Below are positions 22,652 through 33,765 of a stretch of 64,000 nt of DNA, piece by piece (position 1 is the first letter of the stretch; each line of letters starts with the position of its first letter). Location of the stretch: positions 106,245,935 to 106,309,934 of the forward strand of contig NC_085139.1 of assembly GCF_024139115.2 (NCBI RefSeq), in the 5' to 3' direction. The DNA comes from Armigeres subalbatus. Taxonomy: Eukaryota > Arthropoda > Insecta > Diptera > Culicidae. The notes under the pieces were generated by a model. It did no database searches, was not told where the DNA came from, and saw nothing but the letters and a program-made list of their open reading frames with translations. The translations under genes and the position numbers were made by a program.

Positions 22652-23193
22652 TGTAGTATTCAGAGCAAGCGACTAATGATTTTAGTTTGTTTAAGTGATT
22701 GTATACTATGAATTGATTCTGCTATTGCGGATAGTACATTAAACATCAGCAATCAAATATACCAATCGTGAAATCACATATTTCGCGTGCCCCAATTTAC
22801 AGTACAATGTGGCAAGTTTTACATTAGACTTGATTCGAATGCTCAATTTTGCATATGCGCTAATACTGATCTCTATCGTGAAAGAATCTGTGCATGATTG
22901 AGCATTTGAGAGTATGGAGAGCAACATATTGAATTTTCTGACGAACTTTGCTTCATTTAAGCGTGTGCCAATGAATCGGTAGCTTGTGAGGGGCTGGGAG
23001 AGGTTGCGCGGCGGGGTATGGCAATGCTAGCGCATTGCTGCCACCGCAGTGTGAGATGGTGTTGGAAGCGCCATCGGGTTGAGTAGCAACAACGAAGATT
23101 GCACTGGTAGTTTGTTGTCGAATTTTAAAACGAACAGTCGCACCGCTCTTCAACGGCGGATTCCAATCAGCCGTTTTCGGCTGGAATACGACA
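22652..23193. repeat. Right LTR, 542 bp
   Basis: Same length and sequence as the left LTR. It is followed directly by the TTTAC target duplication at 23194-23198. Confidence 0.9.
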
Positions 23194-23391
23194 TTTACCA
23201 CACATTTTTACTATATTTTAAGTAAGAATAACCATGTAAGCGGTTGAATAAACTATTTTTATCGTAAAATAGAGCATATTTTAGTTATTTTAAGACGATT
23301 GGCACTTTGGTTGAAATTGGTTGGTTGGTTGGTTCTCAATATTACCCATAAAATGGTAGTTTCTACTATAAAATTTTTCTCAGTGTAGCTG

Positions 23392-23829
23392 AGATGAGAT
23401 AACCCGCATAATTACAAACTGTACATGGATATTTTCCCGTACGGTCGACAACAGTATCTTTTACTGTTGACAACTGTAAATGAACATTCTCATATAAAGT
23501 TTTAACAGTTTGTGGTACGGTTATTTGACAAATAACAATATGTTGAATGGGTTGTTAAGTTATGTCACCATAAAAAATCGTCTGTTTTCGCGTGCAAATT
23601 TTTCGCTCAACAGTATGATAAAATGTTTACATATAATTCAGGAAATAAAGAACATTTTAGAGACAGCATGTTATATGTTGACATTTAGTAATGATGTCGA
23701 GCAGTTATGGTTGAATCAATCGAAAAGTATTCGATAACCGCAACGTAAACTGTGATGCTATATCTTACATCGTAATAATGATTCTGACCATATAACATGT
23801 TGTTTTTTATTATGCGGGAAGACATCTCC
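23392..23829. mobile_element. Possible MITE with CCCGCATAAT arms
   Basis: GAGATGAGATAACCCGCATAA at the left pairs imperfectly with ATTATGCGGGAAGACATCTC at the right (23810-23829). The inside is AT-rich and holds one 75-codon frame with no recognisable domain. Ends are approximate. Confidence 0.4.
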
Positions 23830-24137
23830 GAGCTGAATGCCCTCACATGCACGCAACGGGCAGCAGCAGTGTGACCAAATTTTTTTAACTAACCGAAAAT
23901 TAACAGACGAAGTAACAATAATCAATAATTACCGAAAGCTGAGCTGTTCATTTGCACTCCATGATTGCAGTTCTGAATATGATAATAATATTTCCATTAT
24001 TCATTCTATTCCAAGTTCAAATCCATCCACTGAGGAAAATGGACGTATGATTTTCAATCAAACGCCTTATGAAAATTTGCCACAAGGAATCGGTATGAAT
24101 TTCAATATGTTCCCTTATGAATGATGATTTTCATTTA

Positions 24138-24245
24138 AAAAAAAGCAAAGTGCGGCAGACTGGGTTCGAACCATGGACGTCGAGGTCGGGAGGCCGGTAT
24201 GTAGACCACACGCCCATCGACGCTTGAATACTCGGGAAGGTAACT
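24138..24245 (-). repeat. tRNA-like sequence (SINE head or tRNA relic)
   Basis: On the minus strand, GTGTGGTCTACATACCGGCC is followed by GGTTCGAACCC, an exact Pol III B box, at a tRNA-like distance. The plus strand shows 'gggttcgaacc'. The stems do not fold into a clean cloverleaf by eye, so a tRNA-derived SINE fragment is more likely than a working tRNA. Confidence 0.4.
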
Positions 24246-24250
24246 GCGTA

Positions 24251-25665
24251 CACTGAGATAATTCCCCATCTAAAATATATGTGCACTGCACATATATTTT
24301 TGCAATCAAGCTTTGCAAATATATTTTATTGGTCTTGCACATAGAATGAGAAAATCTGCTACCCTTATATTTTATATGCACTCATTAATAGAATTCAAAT
24401 GCATTTGAAATATTTATTATTAGTTCATTCCAATATGTTTTAAGTGCAACAACTAATAATAATCATTTACCCGGTTTTTAAAATCGTTAAAGCTGATTTA
24501 GCATTTCAATTCCTTGAAATGAAAAAAAAAACAATAAATGCGAAGAAACTCTCATTTTATTTAAATTCACCATTTACACGACTTACTGCCTACTAGAGGC
24601 CTGAATTCAGGCCTCTACTGCCTACTACCATTTTCGGAAACTTCCCGTTTTCTAGCCAAAGTTCGACGACATGTGAACATTCAGGACCGATCACAAATTA
24701 CGTAACGCGGTAGTGGTCAGTACAGTTGTTGTACGCTTCATATCGAATAAATTTAATTATCCATACAAAAGATGATACACAGGAGAGGAAAGGGATATAA
24801 AATTTCGTTACGTAATTTGTGAGCAGGCCTTTCTATTCGCCGGTAATTTTCCTGCTGTAGAAGAAGACTTCAACAACATGCGGTTCTCTTTCGCTGAATA
24901 TGATGAAGGATTGACTTGACTTCCACGGCTTCCGGTTACAAAACGACGCAGGCAGTTCAAGGTGTAGTACGTGACTTTCCTGCTCATCGGTAAAACGGAC
25001 GCCATCACTTCACTTGATGCCCTGCACTTTACTTAATGGCTAAGTAACCGCTCCTCCTGGATTTCTTCTTCCTGTAAGATCAAAATAAAAACATTTAATT
25101 GGGAACCACTATTCTTGGTAAGCTTTGCGATTCAGCAGAAATTTAAAAATTGAAATTTTACCTGGTAGGTTCAGTTTTAGCTAGGGGAATCATCTTCACT
25201 GTTGATGTGCCTGTATCCGAATCCGGACCCCCGTACTGTCGTATGTTCCGAGCCAAAAAACCACGTAGAAATATTATCTTCTTTCCAAGTAGAATAGATG
25301 TACCACCAAATAAACATTTACCATCTATTCGTTGCTGATAAAAGAAGGAAATTAAATTGGATAAGATGAAATCCTGTTTTCCAAGACAAACTTTAACAAT
25401 GTACCTGGGAGTGCGAGCAGATTCTCTGGCATTTGTTTTTATTTTCAGTTCATTGTGCGGTTATGAATTATATATGCGAGAACAGATAGAATTTTATTAT
25501 TAGTCGATACATTGAAATTTTATCTGTGGTACCAATACAATTTGAAGTTAAGGCAAATAAAACATAATACAGTTTAAATGCTGCACATAAAATCTCGAAG
25601 GAATACGGTGCATTAGTTTTATATGCTTGCTGCACATAAAATATAATGGAGTTTTGATCTCAGTG
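24251..25665. mobile_element. TA-flanked inverted-repeat element, 1.4 kb
   Basis: CACTGAGATAATTCCCCATC at the left and CACTGAGATCAAAACTCCAT (reverse complement of the right end) are terminal inverted repeats, both followed by a TAAAATAT/TATATTTT stretch and TGTGCA. TA flanks both ends (24249-24250, 25666-25667). TGCACATAAAATAT motifs recur near the right end. A small MITE (about 24687-24827) and a perfect palindrome (24593-24616) lie inside. Frames at 24808-25008 and 25150-25338 show no transposase motif. Confidence 0.65.
24687..24827. mobile_element. MITE with CACAAATTACGTAACG arms, 140 bp
   Basis: 'gatcacaaattacgtaacgc' at the left is mirrored by 'cgttacgtaatttgtgagc' at the right. The arms resemble the ends of the MITE at 34175-34549 (CACAAATTACATAACGC), so the two are related families. 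Confidence 0.6.
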
Positions 25666-25669
25666 TATA

Positions 25670-26150
25670 AAAAGCACTGTTGGTGGAATAATCACTCGAA
25701 GATTCATAAGGCGCCAGTTATGAATTTCGATAGTCCAGTTCGCTGAGTGTCAAAGAAAAGTTTATTTGTGTTTACTTGTTTCTTTAGAAACTGAAGTTGG
25801 AAAATCCCCGACTACTAGCAACACCGCGAAAGTAATAACAAAACACCGACCAGCAAAATAAAGCAACGCTGCGCTTGCCGGCGTCTGTCAAATCTGCCAA
25901 TCAAAACTGGCCTTTTCTGACAGGCAATTGGTTTCAAAAAAGGACAGTGAGATGTCTTATCTCATCTCAGGTCCCTAGCAGCGATAGCAGTGACGTTAAT
26001 TGTTTACAGTAAAAATTTATGTTTACGTACGCGTCAATAGTGCTTTGTTTTTGTATGCCGTGGTTTTTGGTACCCAGTAGCAGGAACTAATTATTAGTTC
26101 CTGGCTATATACTCTAAATCTGACCGTATTTAGTACCCACAATGGTACAA
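25670..26150. other. Intergenic, nothing recognised
   Basis: Contains 'ttatctcatctcag' (25952-25965), the reverse complement of a motif at 23389-23402, but no element ends could be fixed. No gene seen. Confidence 0.35.
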
Positions 26151-26164
26151 ATAATGTTAACTGT

Positions 26165-26885
26165 TATATCTTGGATGAATCTGCACCGCGTGGTTCGCAG
26201 GAAATTGGATTGTGCCTCCTGAAGGATCTTAATGCCATGGATGAGTGTGTCACCCATATGGTGTATTAGTCAGATACTGCCGCAATTTGGCAAAGTTACG
26301 TATACGCCATTTTCCAAAAAATGGTGTTACCGAGTAGTACTCATCGTACTCTTTAACAGAAAAATGGAAAACATGTATGTTGTAAAATGTCGCATACGTC
26401 ACTTTTTCAGATTCAGATTTGTATGACATTCCTTGTTTTCATCGAGAAATACAGAGATGCCGGAAGAAATATGAAAATTACACATAAATTCATGACCGTG
26501 GGTCATAGCCACATGGAGGTGGACTCGGTACATGCGGCTACTGAGAAGGCCAAAAACGAATTCCGTTTTCCGATCAGTGTGAATTCTTAGCTCTAAAAAA
26601 TTTAAACAACTTCTTCTCTCGTCCCAAGAAGAATAACACAGGAGAACTTATCAAGTTCAAGGAAATATCTTGCGTTCGTGCACAGCACCGATGCTCCCGG
26701 ATCTGTATGAAAAACTGAGAGATTTACGAGATTTGATAGAATTCGTATCTAACAAGGCATATCACGCAACCCTTTTGAAGGAAATAGTTCCTGAAAAACG
26801 AGGTCGCCCAATGAAAACCTTTAAAGATGACCATTTTTAAAAAGCTTTAGATCCATGTTTGGATTCAGAACCCGTGAATGATTTT
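26165..26885 (+). pseudogene. Decayed DUF7869-like transposon-associated gene
   Basis: Reading with frame changes and stops, the segment gives DESAPRGSQEIGLCLLK, a short SD-A stretch, then NMKITHKFMTVGHSHMEVDS and HAATEKAKN, and further on LYEKLRDLRDLIEFVSNK. This order (W/DE..RG..E..SCL, HKFM.VGHS.ME.DS.H..IE.AKK, then K..DL..L) matches a family of uncharacterised, repeated insect proteins that I recall as carrying the DUF7869 domain and that often look transposon-derived. Stops occur at least three times, so it is a relic. I cannot say what the intact protein does. Confidence 0.4.
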
Positions 26886-27052
26886 TAATGTAACACGTAA
26901 GAAATACGCGCAATTATAATATACCGTTTGTATTTTATTATTTAGTTTATTATATAATTTGTATGGAACCGATGACATTTCCCCTCAGTACCCAATTCAT
27001 ACTTCGAACTTTATCACTTGATAAAGTGCATGTTGATATATCTATTGGCTCG

Positions 27053-27589
27053 TCTATTGGCGATTAAAGGTTGCATGAAGAAGAAGAAGACGAAGGATGA
27101 TATTAGAAAAATATTGCACGGGGAAGCATACGGAATTTTTTTTAAAACTCTTCTCAAAAATTCTAGAAGTGATTTAATTAAAAACGGAAAGCAGTACGGA
27201 GTTGGACTTTTCTTATACTGTGTAGTAGATATCAAAACAAAATTTTAGCGGAATCCCTCACCTACCTATTGACGGTGTTGGTTTGCGTGGGAGAGCTATC
27301 AGATTCGTCAAATCGTCGTTTGAATCTTTGTTTACAAAAGCAGATAAGTCGTTTTGAAAATTTTGCCTTGATATGATATCATAAAATAAAATTTGAAATC
27401 GAAAAATTGCGTTTATTATGCAGTAGAAGGATAGTCCAACCCCGTACTGCAAACCGTTTTTAATTAAATTGCTCCTAGAATTTTTGAGAAGAGTTTTAAA
27501 AAACTTCCCGTATGCTTCCCCATGCAATATTTTTCAAATATCATCCTTCGACTTCTTCTTCTTCATGCAACCTTTAATCGTCAATAGAC
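27053..27589. repeat. Foldback repeat, about 173-bp arms
   Basis: 27053-27226 and 27417-27589 are reverse complements at roughly nine bases in ten, separated by about 190 bp. Both arms contain a (GAA)n run and translate to related peptides (KILHGEAYG.FFKTLLKNSR, then LIKNG.QYGVGL), but the right arm has a stop. The peptide is not recognised. Confidence 0.7.
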
Positions 27590-27639
27590 ATCATTCAAAT
27601 ACATTTATTTATGATTCAGTAGCTTATGTGTGACAAGAG

Positions 27640-27850
27640 CATCGAAGCTTCGTGTTGCTTGCCGAATTTGTTTCCTCACTACCACTGGCTGCTTGTGAAG
27701 CAGGCAAGAGAATGAGGCATGCGTGGTTTGCTCATCTTCATTGGGTTGCAAGCCCTGTTTCAATTAGTAACTGAGGAAATGCTGGTATAATACCAAGCTG
27801 AAAAGCAGGCCAGTTGGATGTATAGCCAACGAAGAAGAAGAAAATGAAGA
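27640..27850 (+). mobile_element. 3' fragment of a Feilai-like SINE
   Basis: 'ctgaggaaatgctggtataa', 'accaagctgaaaagcaggcc' and a terminal GAAGAAGAAGAAA match the 3' half of the tRNA-related SINE seen at 33978 and 37153. The tRNA-like head is missing. Confidence 0.45.
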
Positions 27851-28366
27851 ATGTTGCGCCAAGATAGGCGCTGTAAAATGACGCACACCAAAACAATTCA
27901 AACATATTTGAATCATTCCCAGTGCGGCATTGGACTGAGTCAGACGCAAAAAGTTAAAGTTTGTATCTCTTCACGCGAATCACTCGAAAAAGTGCGCTTT
28001 TGTTATTCGGCGCGGTGTGTTTTATTGCCGAGTTTCGCAAGGTGAAATCCTGCCGGCTAGAGGAAGCGGGCTGCATTTGGTAAATCGCCAACCGGTGATC
28101 AGTGCAGTGCCGTGAATATTATTGGATTGGCTTCTATCACCATACGAGGACGGTCGTAGGTAGCAGCGAAGCAGCGACGAAAAGGCTAAGTACCTAAACG
28201 CTTTTCATTGTTCGCATATCATACCACGCTTCTGTTCACACAGCGTGGAGTTGGCTACACTTTTTCTCGAACAGAAAAATCGGGCAGTGCAGAAAGAGTG
28301 GGCATTAGCCTGGTTCAAAAATTGTTTTTTTCCTTAAATAAATTGATTTAAGTTTTTTTCGCATAC

Positions 28367-29714
28367 ATGGACGAAGCGAGTGGAGGCGATTCGCCTTCAA
28401 CAGACAATGTTGTTCGCACGCGATTTTACCAGGCCACATCACCTGGTCCCTGGGTTGTTTATTTCCGGCAGAAAGCGAAAAGCCTTGATTTTCTAGGCAT
28501 CAAGCGTGATTTGACGCGTCGTTTTCCGAAAACTGATTTTCATCAGATTAATCGGAACAAACTACGTGTAACCGCACCTACATATCAGGATGCAAATGCA
28601 ATCGCAAAAGACCAACTGTATAATGTAGAATATTTAGTTTATGTGCCCTCGCGAGAAGTCGAAATTGAAGGTGTCATAAACGCAGCGAGCCTGACTTGCA
28701 AGGATGTACTTGCAGGAAAAGGTCGTTTAAAGAATGCCCTGCTATCTACTGTGGATATTCTGGATTGCAAGGAGTTGCATTCAGCTACCATGGTAGATGG
28801 TAAAAAGTATTTTCTAAGTCTGGTTCACTTCGGGTGACGTTCACCGGTTCGATTCTCCCAAAATATGTAGATATTGAAAATATGTTATTTCCGGTGCGGC
28901 TTTTTGTGCCAAGGGTGTTTAATTGTACCAACTGCAAACAGTTGGGGCACACTGCCGAGTTTTGCGACAACAAGCCCCGTTGTGGCAAATGTTTTGAGAA
29001 GCATAGGGAGGATGCCTGCCAACAACAAGCAACAAAATGTGCTTATTGTGGTTTGGATCCTCCCCATGGTTTGCAAGAATGCCCGGTGTACAGAAAGCGC
29101 ACCCAAAAAGTGAAGCGCTCGTTGGTACAGCGCTCCAAGCAGTCGTATGCGGAAATGGTAAAGTCGCAAGACACATCCGCAACTGCCAACGCAACGGCTG
29201 CCGTTTCAGCTGCCGTTCAAGTTAGTGATTTTTATGATGTCATTTCCATTGACGAATCGGACTCTGACGTAGCCGATATGGATGATTCTGCGGAGGTACA
29301 CGTACCCGAAAAGAGGAAGAAACTGTCTTCCCCGGGATTGCGCCGTAAGAAAACAAAATCATCCCTAGAAGCTTGCCGAAATCTGATGGTAATGGGGATT
29401 ATTTAAAATTCCGAAGCAGCCTGTCTATACTGCTCCTTTTGACCCATGTTGCAGTAAGACATTCCGCCATTGCCTAAAACTGATGTTACAAAGAAACATC
29501 AGTCAAGGAATATCTCTGAGCAGAAAACTGCTACTCGTCCAAGCGAGGATTGATATCCTTTAAGGACCTTGTGGATCGTATTTTGAACTTATTCAATATT
29601 CCGAATTCATTGAGGCCAATCATTGACCTCTTTATTCCAACAGTTGAAAGCTATCTGAAGCAATTGACTGTTTCATGGCCCCTTCTTGCAGGACTTGTAT
29701 CTTTCGATGGATAA
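28367..29714 (+). pseudogene. ORF1 (gag-like, zinc knuckles) of the I-group LINE, frameshifted
   Basis: ORF1 proteins coat the element RNA. The frame from 28367 (MDEASGGDSPSTDNVVRTRF) runs to a stop at about 28835. The reading continues in another frame from 28834 (FTGSILPKYVDIENMLFPVR) with three cysteine knuckles at about 28920-29080 (CTNCKQLGHTAEFC, CGKCFEKHREDAC, CAYCGLDPPHGLQEC). A further break lies between about 29400 and 29560. The tail SFKDLVDRILNLFNIPNSLR to SFDG ends at the TAA 29712-29714. At least two frameshifts are needed to read it through. Confidence 0.8.
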
Positions 29715-32700
29715 TACGACCATACAAGATACAATCACTGTGCTGCAGTGGAACTGTCATAGTCTGAAACATAAATTGGACGTGTTTAAGTTTTTAATTC
29801 GCAACTCCGATTGCGATATATTTGCACTCTGTGAAACATGGCTTTCTTCTGAAGATGAAATCAACTTCCACGATTTTAACATTATTCGCCAAGATCGGAA
29901 TGATCATTATGGTGGCGTTCTTTTGGGAATCAAAAAATGTCACACTTTCTACAGAATTCCCATTCCGACTGTTAATGGTTTAGAAATCGTCGCTTGCCAA
30001 GTAAATGTGAAGAATAAAGACCTTTGCATAGCTTCAGTGTATATTCCCCAAATGCCTCACTTAATCGTCGGCATCTTTGGAGCGCAGTCTCTCTTTTATC
30101 ATCTCCAGTTTTAATACTGGGTGATATGAATGCACATGGTATTGCATGGGGCGAAACTAGAGACGATAACAGAGCGCCTATTTTCTATGATTTGTGCGAC
30201 GATTTCAACTTGAATATTTTGAACACAGGCGAAGTAACTCGAATAGGACCTCAAGGTCAGGAAAGTCGAATAGATCTGTCTTTATGCTCTAATTCACTAT
30301 CATTAGATTGCACGTGGAAGGTAATCCAAGATCCCCATGGTAGTGACCACATGCCGATAGTCACCACAATCAAAAGTGGCTATCAACGATCAGTGCCAGT
30401 AAATGTTCCTTTCGACCTCACGAAAAACATTGACTGGCAAAAATTTGCATCGGCGGTAAAAATTGGTATTGAATCAACTGATATTCTTCCTCCACTGGAT
30501 GAGTATCGATTCCTTACTGAATTGATTCATAAAAGCGCACTAGAAGCTCAGAAACGACGCGTTCCAAGTACATCTGTCATAAAAAGACCAGCCACTCCTG
30601 GATGGGATGATGAATGTACTAAGTTGTATTCCGAGAAATCTGATGCCTTCAAGGCTTTCCGTAAACACGGAAGGTCTGAGCTTTTCGAAGAGTATTTGAG
30701 GCTTGAAAGAAAGCTCAAAAATCTTCTCAAGGCTAAAAAACGTAGCTACTGGCGACGTTTTGTCGAGGGACTATCACGAGAAACCTCAATGACAACACTT
30801 TGGAAAACGGCCCGCAACATGCGGAACCGCATTTCCACCAACGAGAGTGAAGAATACTCCAATCGATGGATATTCAACTTCGCAAAAAAGGTCTGTCCAG
30901 ATTCCGTACCAGCAGAACCGCTATTTCGAGAATCAGTAGCTGATCCCGGTTCTTTGGGTGGGCCATTTTCAATGCTGGAACTATCTATGTCTCTTCTTTC
31001 ATCGAATAATTCTTCCCCGGGATGCGATAACATTAAATTCAACCTTCTGAAAAACCTCCCTGATATCGCTAAAAGACGATTACTTGACCTGTACAACTGT
31101 TTCATGGAGTACAACATCGTACCCCCAGAATGGCGACAGGTGAAAGTAATAGCTATTCAAAAGCCTGGGAAACCAGCGTCTGATCACAATTCGTACCGAC
31201 CGATTGCCATGCTATCATGCATGAGAAAATTATTGGAGAAAATGATTCTTTCAAGAATCGACCATTGGGTCGAAAAAAATGCATTGCTTTCAAATACTCA
31301 GTTTGGTTTTCGAAAAGGTAAAGGAACAAATGATTGCCTAGCGTTGCTCTCTTCAGATATACAGCTGGCCTATGCGCACAAGGAACAACTGGCTTCAGTA
31401 TTCTTGGATATTAAGGGCGCTTTTGATTCAGTTTCCATAGAAGTACTGTCGGAAAACCTGCACAGTAGTGGAATACCAGTCATTTTAAATAATTTTTTGT
31501 ACAATTTGTTGTCAGTTAAACATATGAATTTTACTCTCGGCACCCTGACAACTTCCAGAAATAGCTACATGGGCCTTCCCCAAGGATCATGTTTAAGTCC
31601 CTTGCTTTATAATTTCTATGTTAAAGATATTGACAATTGTTTGGAAGGACAATGCACGCTCAGACAACTTGCAGATGATGCCGTGATCTCTAAGAGGTCC
31701 ATGTGCAGCTGTCTTGCAAGGACCATTGCGAAGTACCCTGGATAATCTGACTGTTTGGGCCAGACATTTAGGGATCGAGTTTTCACCGCAAAAACTCAGT
31801 TGGTTGTGTTTACTAAGAAGCGGTATCCTGCTCAACTGAAACTCAAGCTGTTGAATGATGACATCAACCAATCTTTATCTTCTAAATACCTTGGGGTCTG
31901 GTTTGATTCCAAATGTACCTGGAAAACCCATATTGATTATTTGATAGATAAATGCCGGAAAAGAATACATTTTCTACGTTCTATATCTGGAACGTGGTGG
32001 GTGCTCACCCGGAAGACCTCATCAAACTCTATAGAACGACTATTCTCTCTGTTTTAGAGTACGGCTCTTTCTGCTTCCTCTCAGCAGCTGATTGCCACCT
32101 AATTAAATTGGAACGTATTCAATATCGTTGTTTGCGTATTGCTCTCGGCTGTATGCATTCAACGCATAACATGAGCCTGGAGGTGCTTGCTGGAGTCACT
32201 CCTTTAAAGCACCGTTACTGGGAACTCTCACTTAGAATACTGATCAAATGTGGGACAAGTAACACACTTGTCTTAGAAAATTTCGATAATATGCTTGAAC
32301 TGATTCGTCAGTCAAGATTCCTGAGGGTCTACCTCAACTACATATCGTCAGATCTTTGTCTTCCATGTTATAATCCACCTCGAGTTAACTTCATCAACGA
32401 CAGTTCCTCCATTGAATACGATCTGACCATGAAACACGCTATTCAAGGAATACCAGATCATCTTCGACAAATATCTATTCCCTCCATTTTTTCTGAAAAA
32501 TATGAACATGTCAATTGCAACAACAGATATTTCACTGATGGTTCTCGCATCAACGGATCCACTGGCTTCGGTGTCTTCAATGTAAATTCAACAACCTTCC
32601 GAAAACTTCAGGAACCGTGTTCGGTTTATGTTGCTGAGCTGGCAGCAATTAACTTCGCTTTGGGGATTATTTCCGATCAGCCCGTAGACCATTATTTCAT

Positions 32701-33376
32701 CTTCTCGGATAGTCTTAGTTCTATCGAGGCACTCCGGTCGATGAAACCAGTTAAACACGCATCTTACTTTCTTACAAAAATAAGAGAGCAGATGCGTAAT
32801 TTGGTCGAAAGATCATTCAAGATTACCTTTGTATGGGTCCCATCCCATTGCCTAATCTATGGCAATGAGAAAGCGGACACGCTAGCAAAGGTGGGCGCAC
32901 AGGAAGGTGAAGTTTATGATAGACAAATCTCGAATAACGAGTTTTTCCCATTAGTCCGTCAGAGTACTCTTCAAAATTGGCAAATGAATTGGTCACACAA
33001 CGAACTTGGACGGTGGCTATTTTCTATAGTTCCTAAAGTTTCTGCGCGAGCGTGGTTCAGAGGTGAGGACTTGAGTCGAGGCTTCATTCGCGTGATGTCA
33101 AGGCTTATGTCCAATCACTATTCACTAAACGCACATCTCTACAGAATAAACCTTGTCGATAGCAACTTATGTAGGTGCGGAGCCGGTTACGATGACATCG
33201 ATCACGTAGTTTGGTTCTGCTCGGAGAATGACGCCTCCAGAGAGCAACTATTGGATACCCTTGTGGCCCGAGGTAAACAACCCTACAGGGAAATAAGAGG
33301 TGTTTTGGGAGATCGCGATGTGGTTTATATGCAGTCCATCTATGCCTTTCTTTGCTCGGCTGATATCAAAGTCTAA
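29707..33376 (+). pseudogene. ORF2 (endonuclease, reverse transcriptase, RNase H) of the I-group LINE, frameshifted
   Basis: The start at 29707 (MDNTTIQDTITVLQWNCHSL) overlaps the ORF1 stop by 8 nt. Endonuclease motifs are VLQWNCHSL, FALCETWL, LILGDMNAHG and SDHMPIV. The reverse transcriptase has QKPGKPASDHNSYRPIAML, GFRKGKGTNDC, VFLDIKGAFDSV, GLPQGSCLSPLLYN and the active site LADD at 31668-31679. RNase H shows YFTDGSRI, YVAELAAINFAL, FSDSLSSIEAL and WVPSHCLIYGNEKADTLAK. A CRCGAGYDDIDHVVWFC zinc motif lies near 33175. Frame breaks lie near 30045, between 31690 and 31760, and near 31990. Confidence 0.88.
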
Positions 33377-33748
33377 TGCCCGTGTTTATCTCTTTCTCAG
33401 TTTTTTTTCTCTTGTTCGATTCTGTTTTTCTGTTCCGTGTACCACGAAGCCCTGGCCATCCGGAAGATGCTCCCTGCTGAATCAAAATCGAGCACGACGC
33501 CATGCAAAACCGTCTTCAACGCAAACGCCCGGATGAGCAGCTGGAATAACCTAAATCCAAATCCTTACCCCGTCCATCCTAAATTAAGTAAAATATAACC
33601 TTGAGTCACCACGAGTATTATGGTCTATGTCCCTTCCCTACTAACTGTTAATGATAAGATGATACAAATTATAAAGATATCATACTTAAGAATTGCGGCT
33701 CCGCAAAGTGTCACACACGACTGAGCCTACCAAATAAATGAAATGGTT

Positions 33749-33765
33749 AAAAAAAAAAAAAAAAA
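33749..33765 (+). terminator. A-tail of the I-group LINE
   Basis: About 16 adenines follow 'aaatggtt'. The last three overlap the target duplication. An AATAAATGAAATG stretch just upstream may serve as polyadenylation signal. Confidence 0.8.

Larger units (their letters stand above)
18270..23193. mobile_element. Non-autonomous LTR retrotransposon with satellite interior, 4.9 kb
   Basis: Two direct repeats of 542 bp (18270-18811, 22652-23193) bound the element. Each begins TGTAGTATTC and ends GAATACGACA, the TG...CA form of LTRs. The 5-bp sequence TTTAC flanks both sides (18265-18269 and 23194-23198). A polypurine tract ends directly before the right LTR. The interior has no gag, protease, reverse transcriptase or integrase and consists of tandem repeats. 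It would need enzymes from another element. The LTRs look identical by eye, which means a recent insertion. No clear tRNA primer-binding site follows the left LTR. Confidence 0.88.
18080..23385. mobile_element. Older TIR element split by an LTR element
   Basis: The left end is CACTGAAAAAACTTTGTAGT; the reverse complement of the right end is CACTGAGAAAAATTTTATAG, and both continue with AGTAGAAA. Leaving out the inserted LTR element (18270-23193) and one copy of its TTTAC duplication, the element is about 377 bp. The right end is followed by TA. It resembles other CACTG/CACTC-ended elements in the window (13770, 24251). Confidence 0.65.
27915..33762 (+). mobile_element. Near full-length I-group non-LTR retrotransposon
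   Basis: The element has a 450-bp 5' UTR, ORF1 (28367-29714), ORF2 (29707-33376), a 3' UTR and an A-tail. A 15-bp target duplication, AAACATATTTGAATC, flanks it (27900-27914 and 33763-33777). ORF1 has zinc knuckles; ORF2 has endonuclease, reverse transcriptase, RNase H and a C-terminal zinc motif. RNase H after the reverse transcriptase fits the I group (I, MosquI or Loner-like) and not Jockey. Several frameshifts in both ORFs make the copy inactive. Confidence 0.9.

Noticed and set aside
24138..24245. Functional tRNA gene on the minus strand
   Set aside because: A B box is present, but the acceptor and anticodon stems do not pair well; called a tRNA-like repeat instead.
23389..25966. 2.6 kb element bounded by CTGAGATGAGATAA and its mirror
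   Set aside because: The 14-bp match is exact, but it crosses other well-defined elements, the flanks show no duplication and pairing does not extend. Probably two separate remnants.
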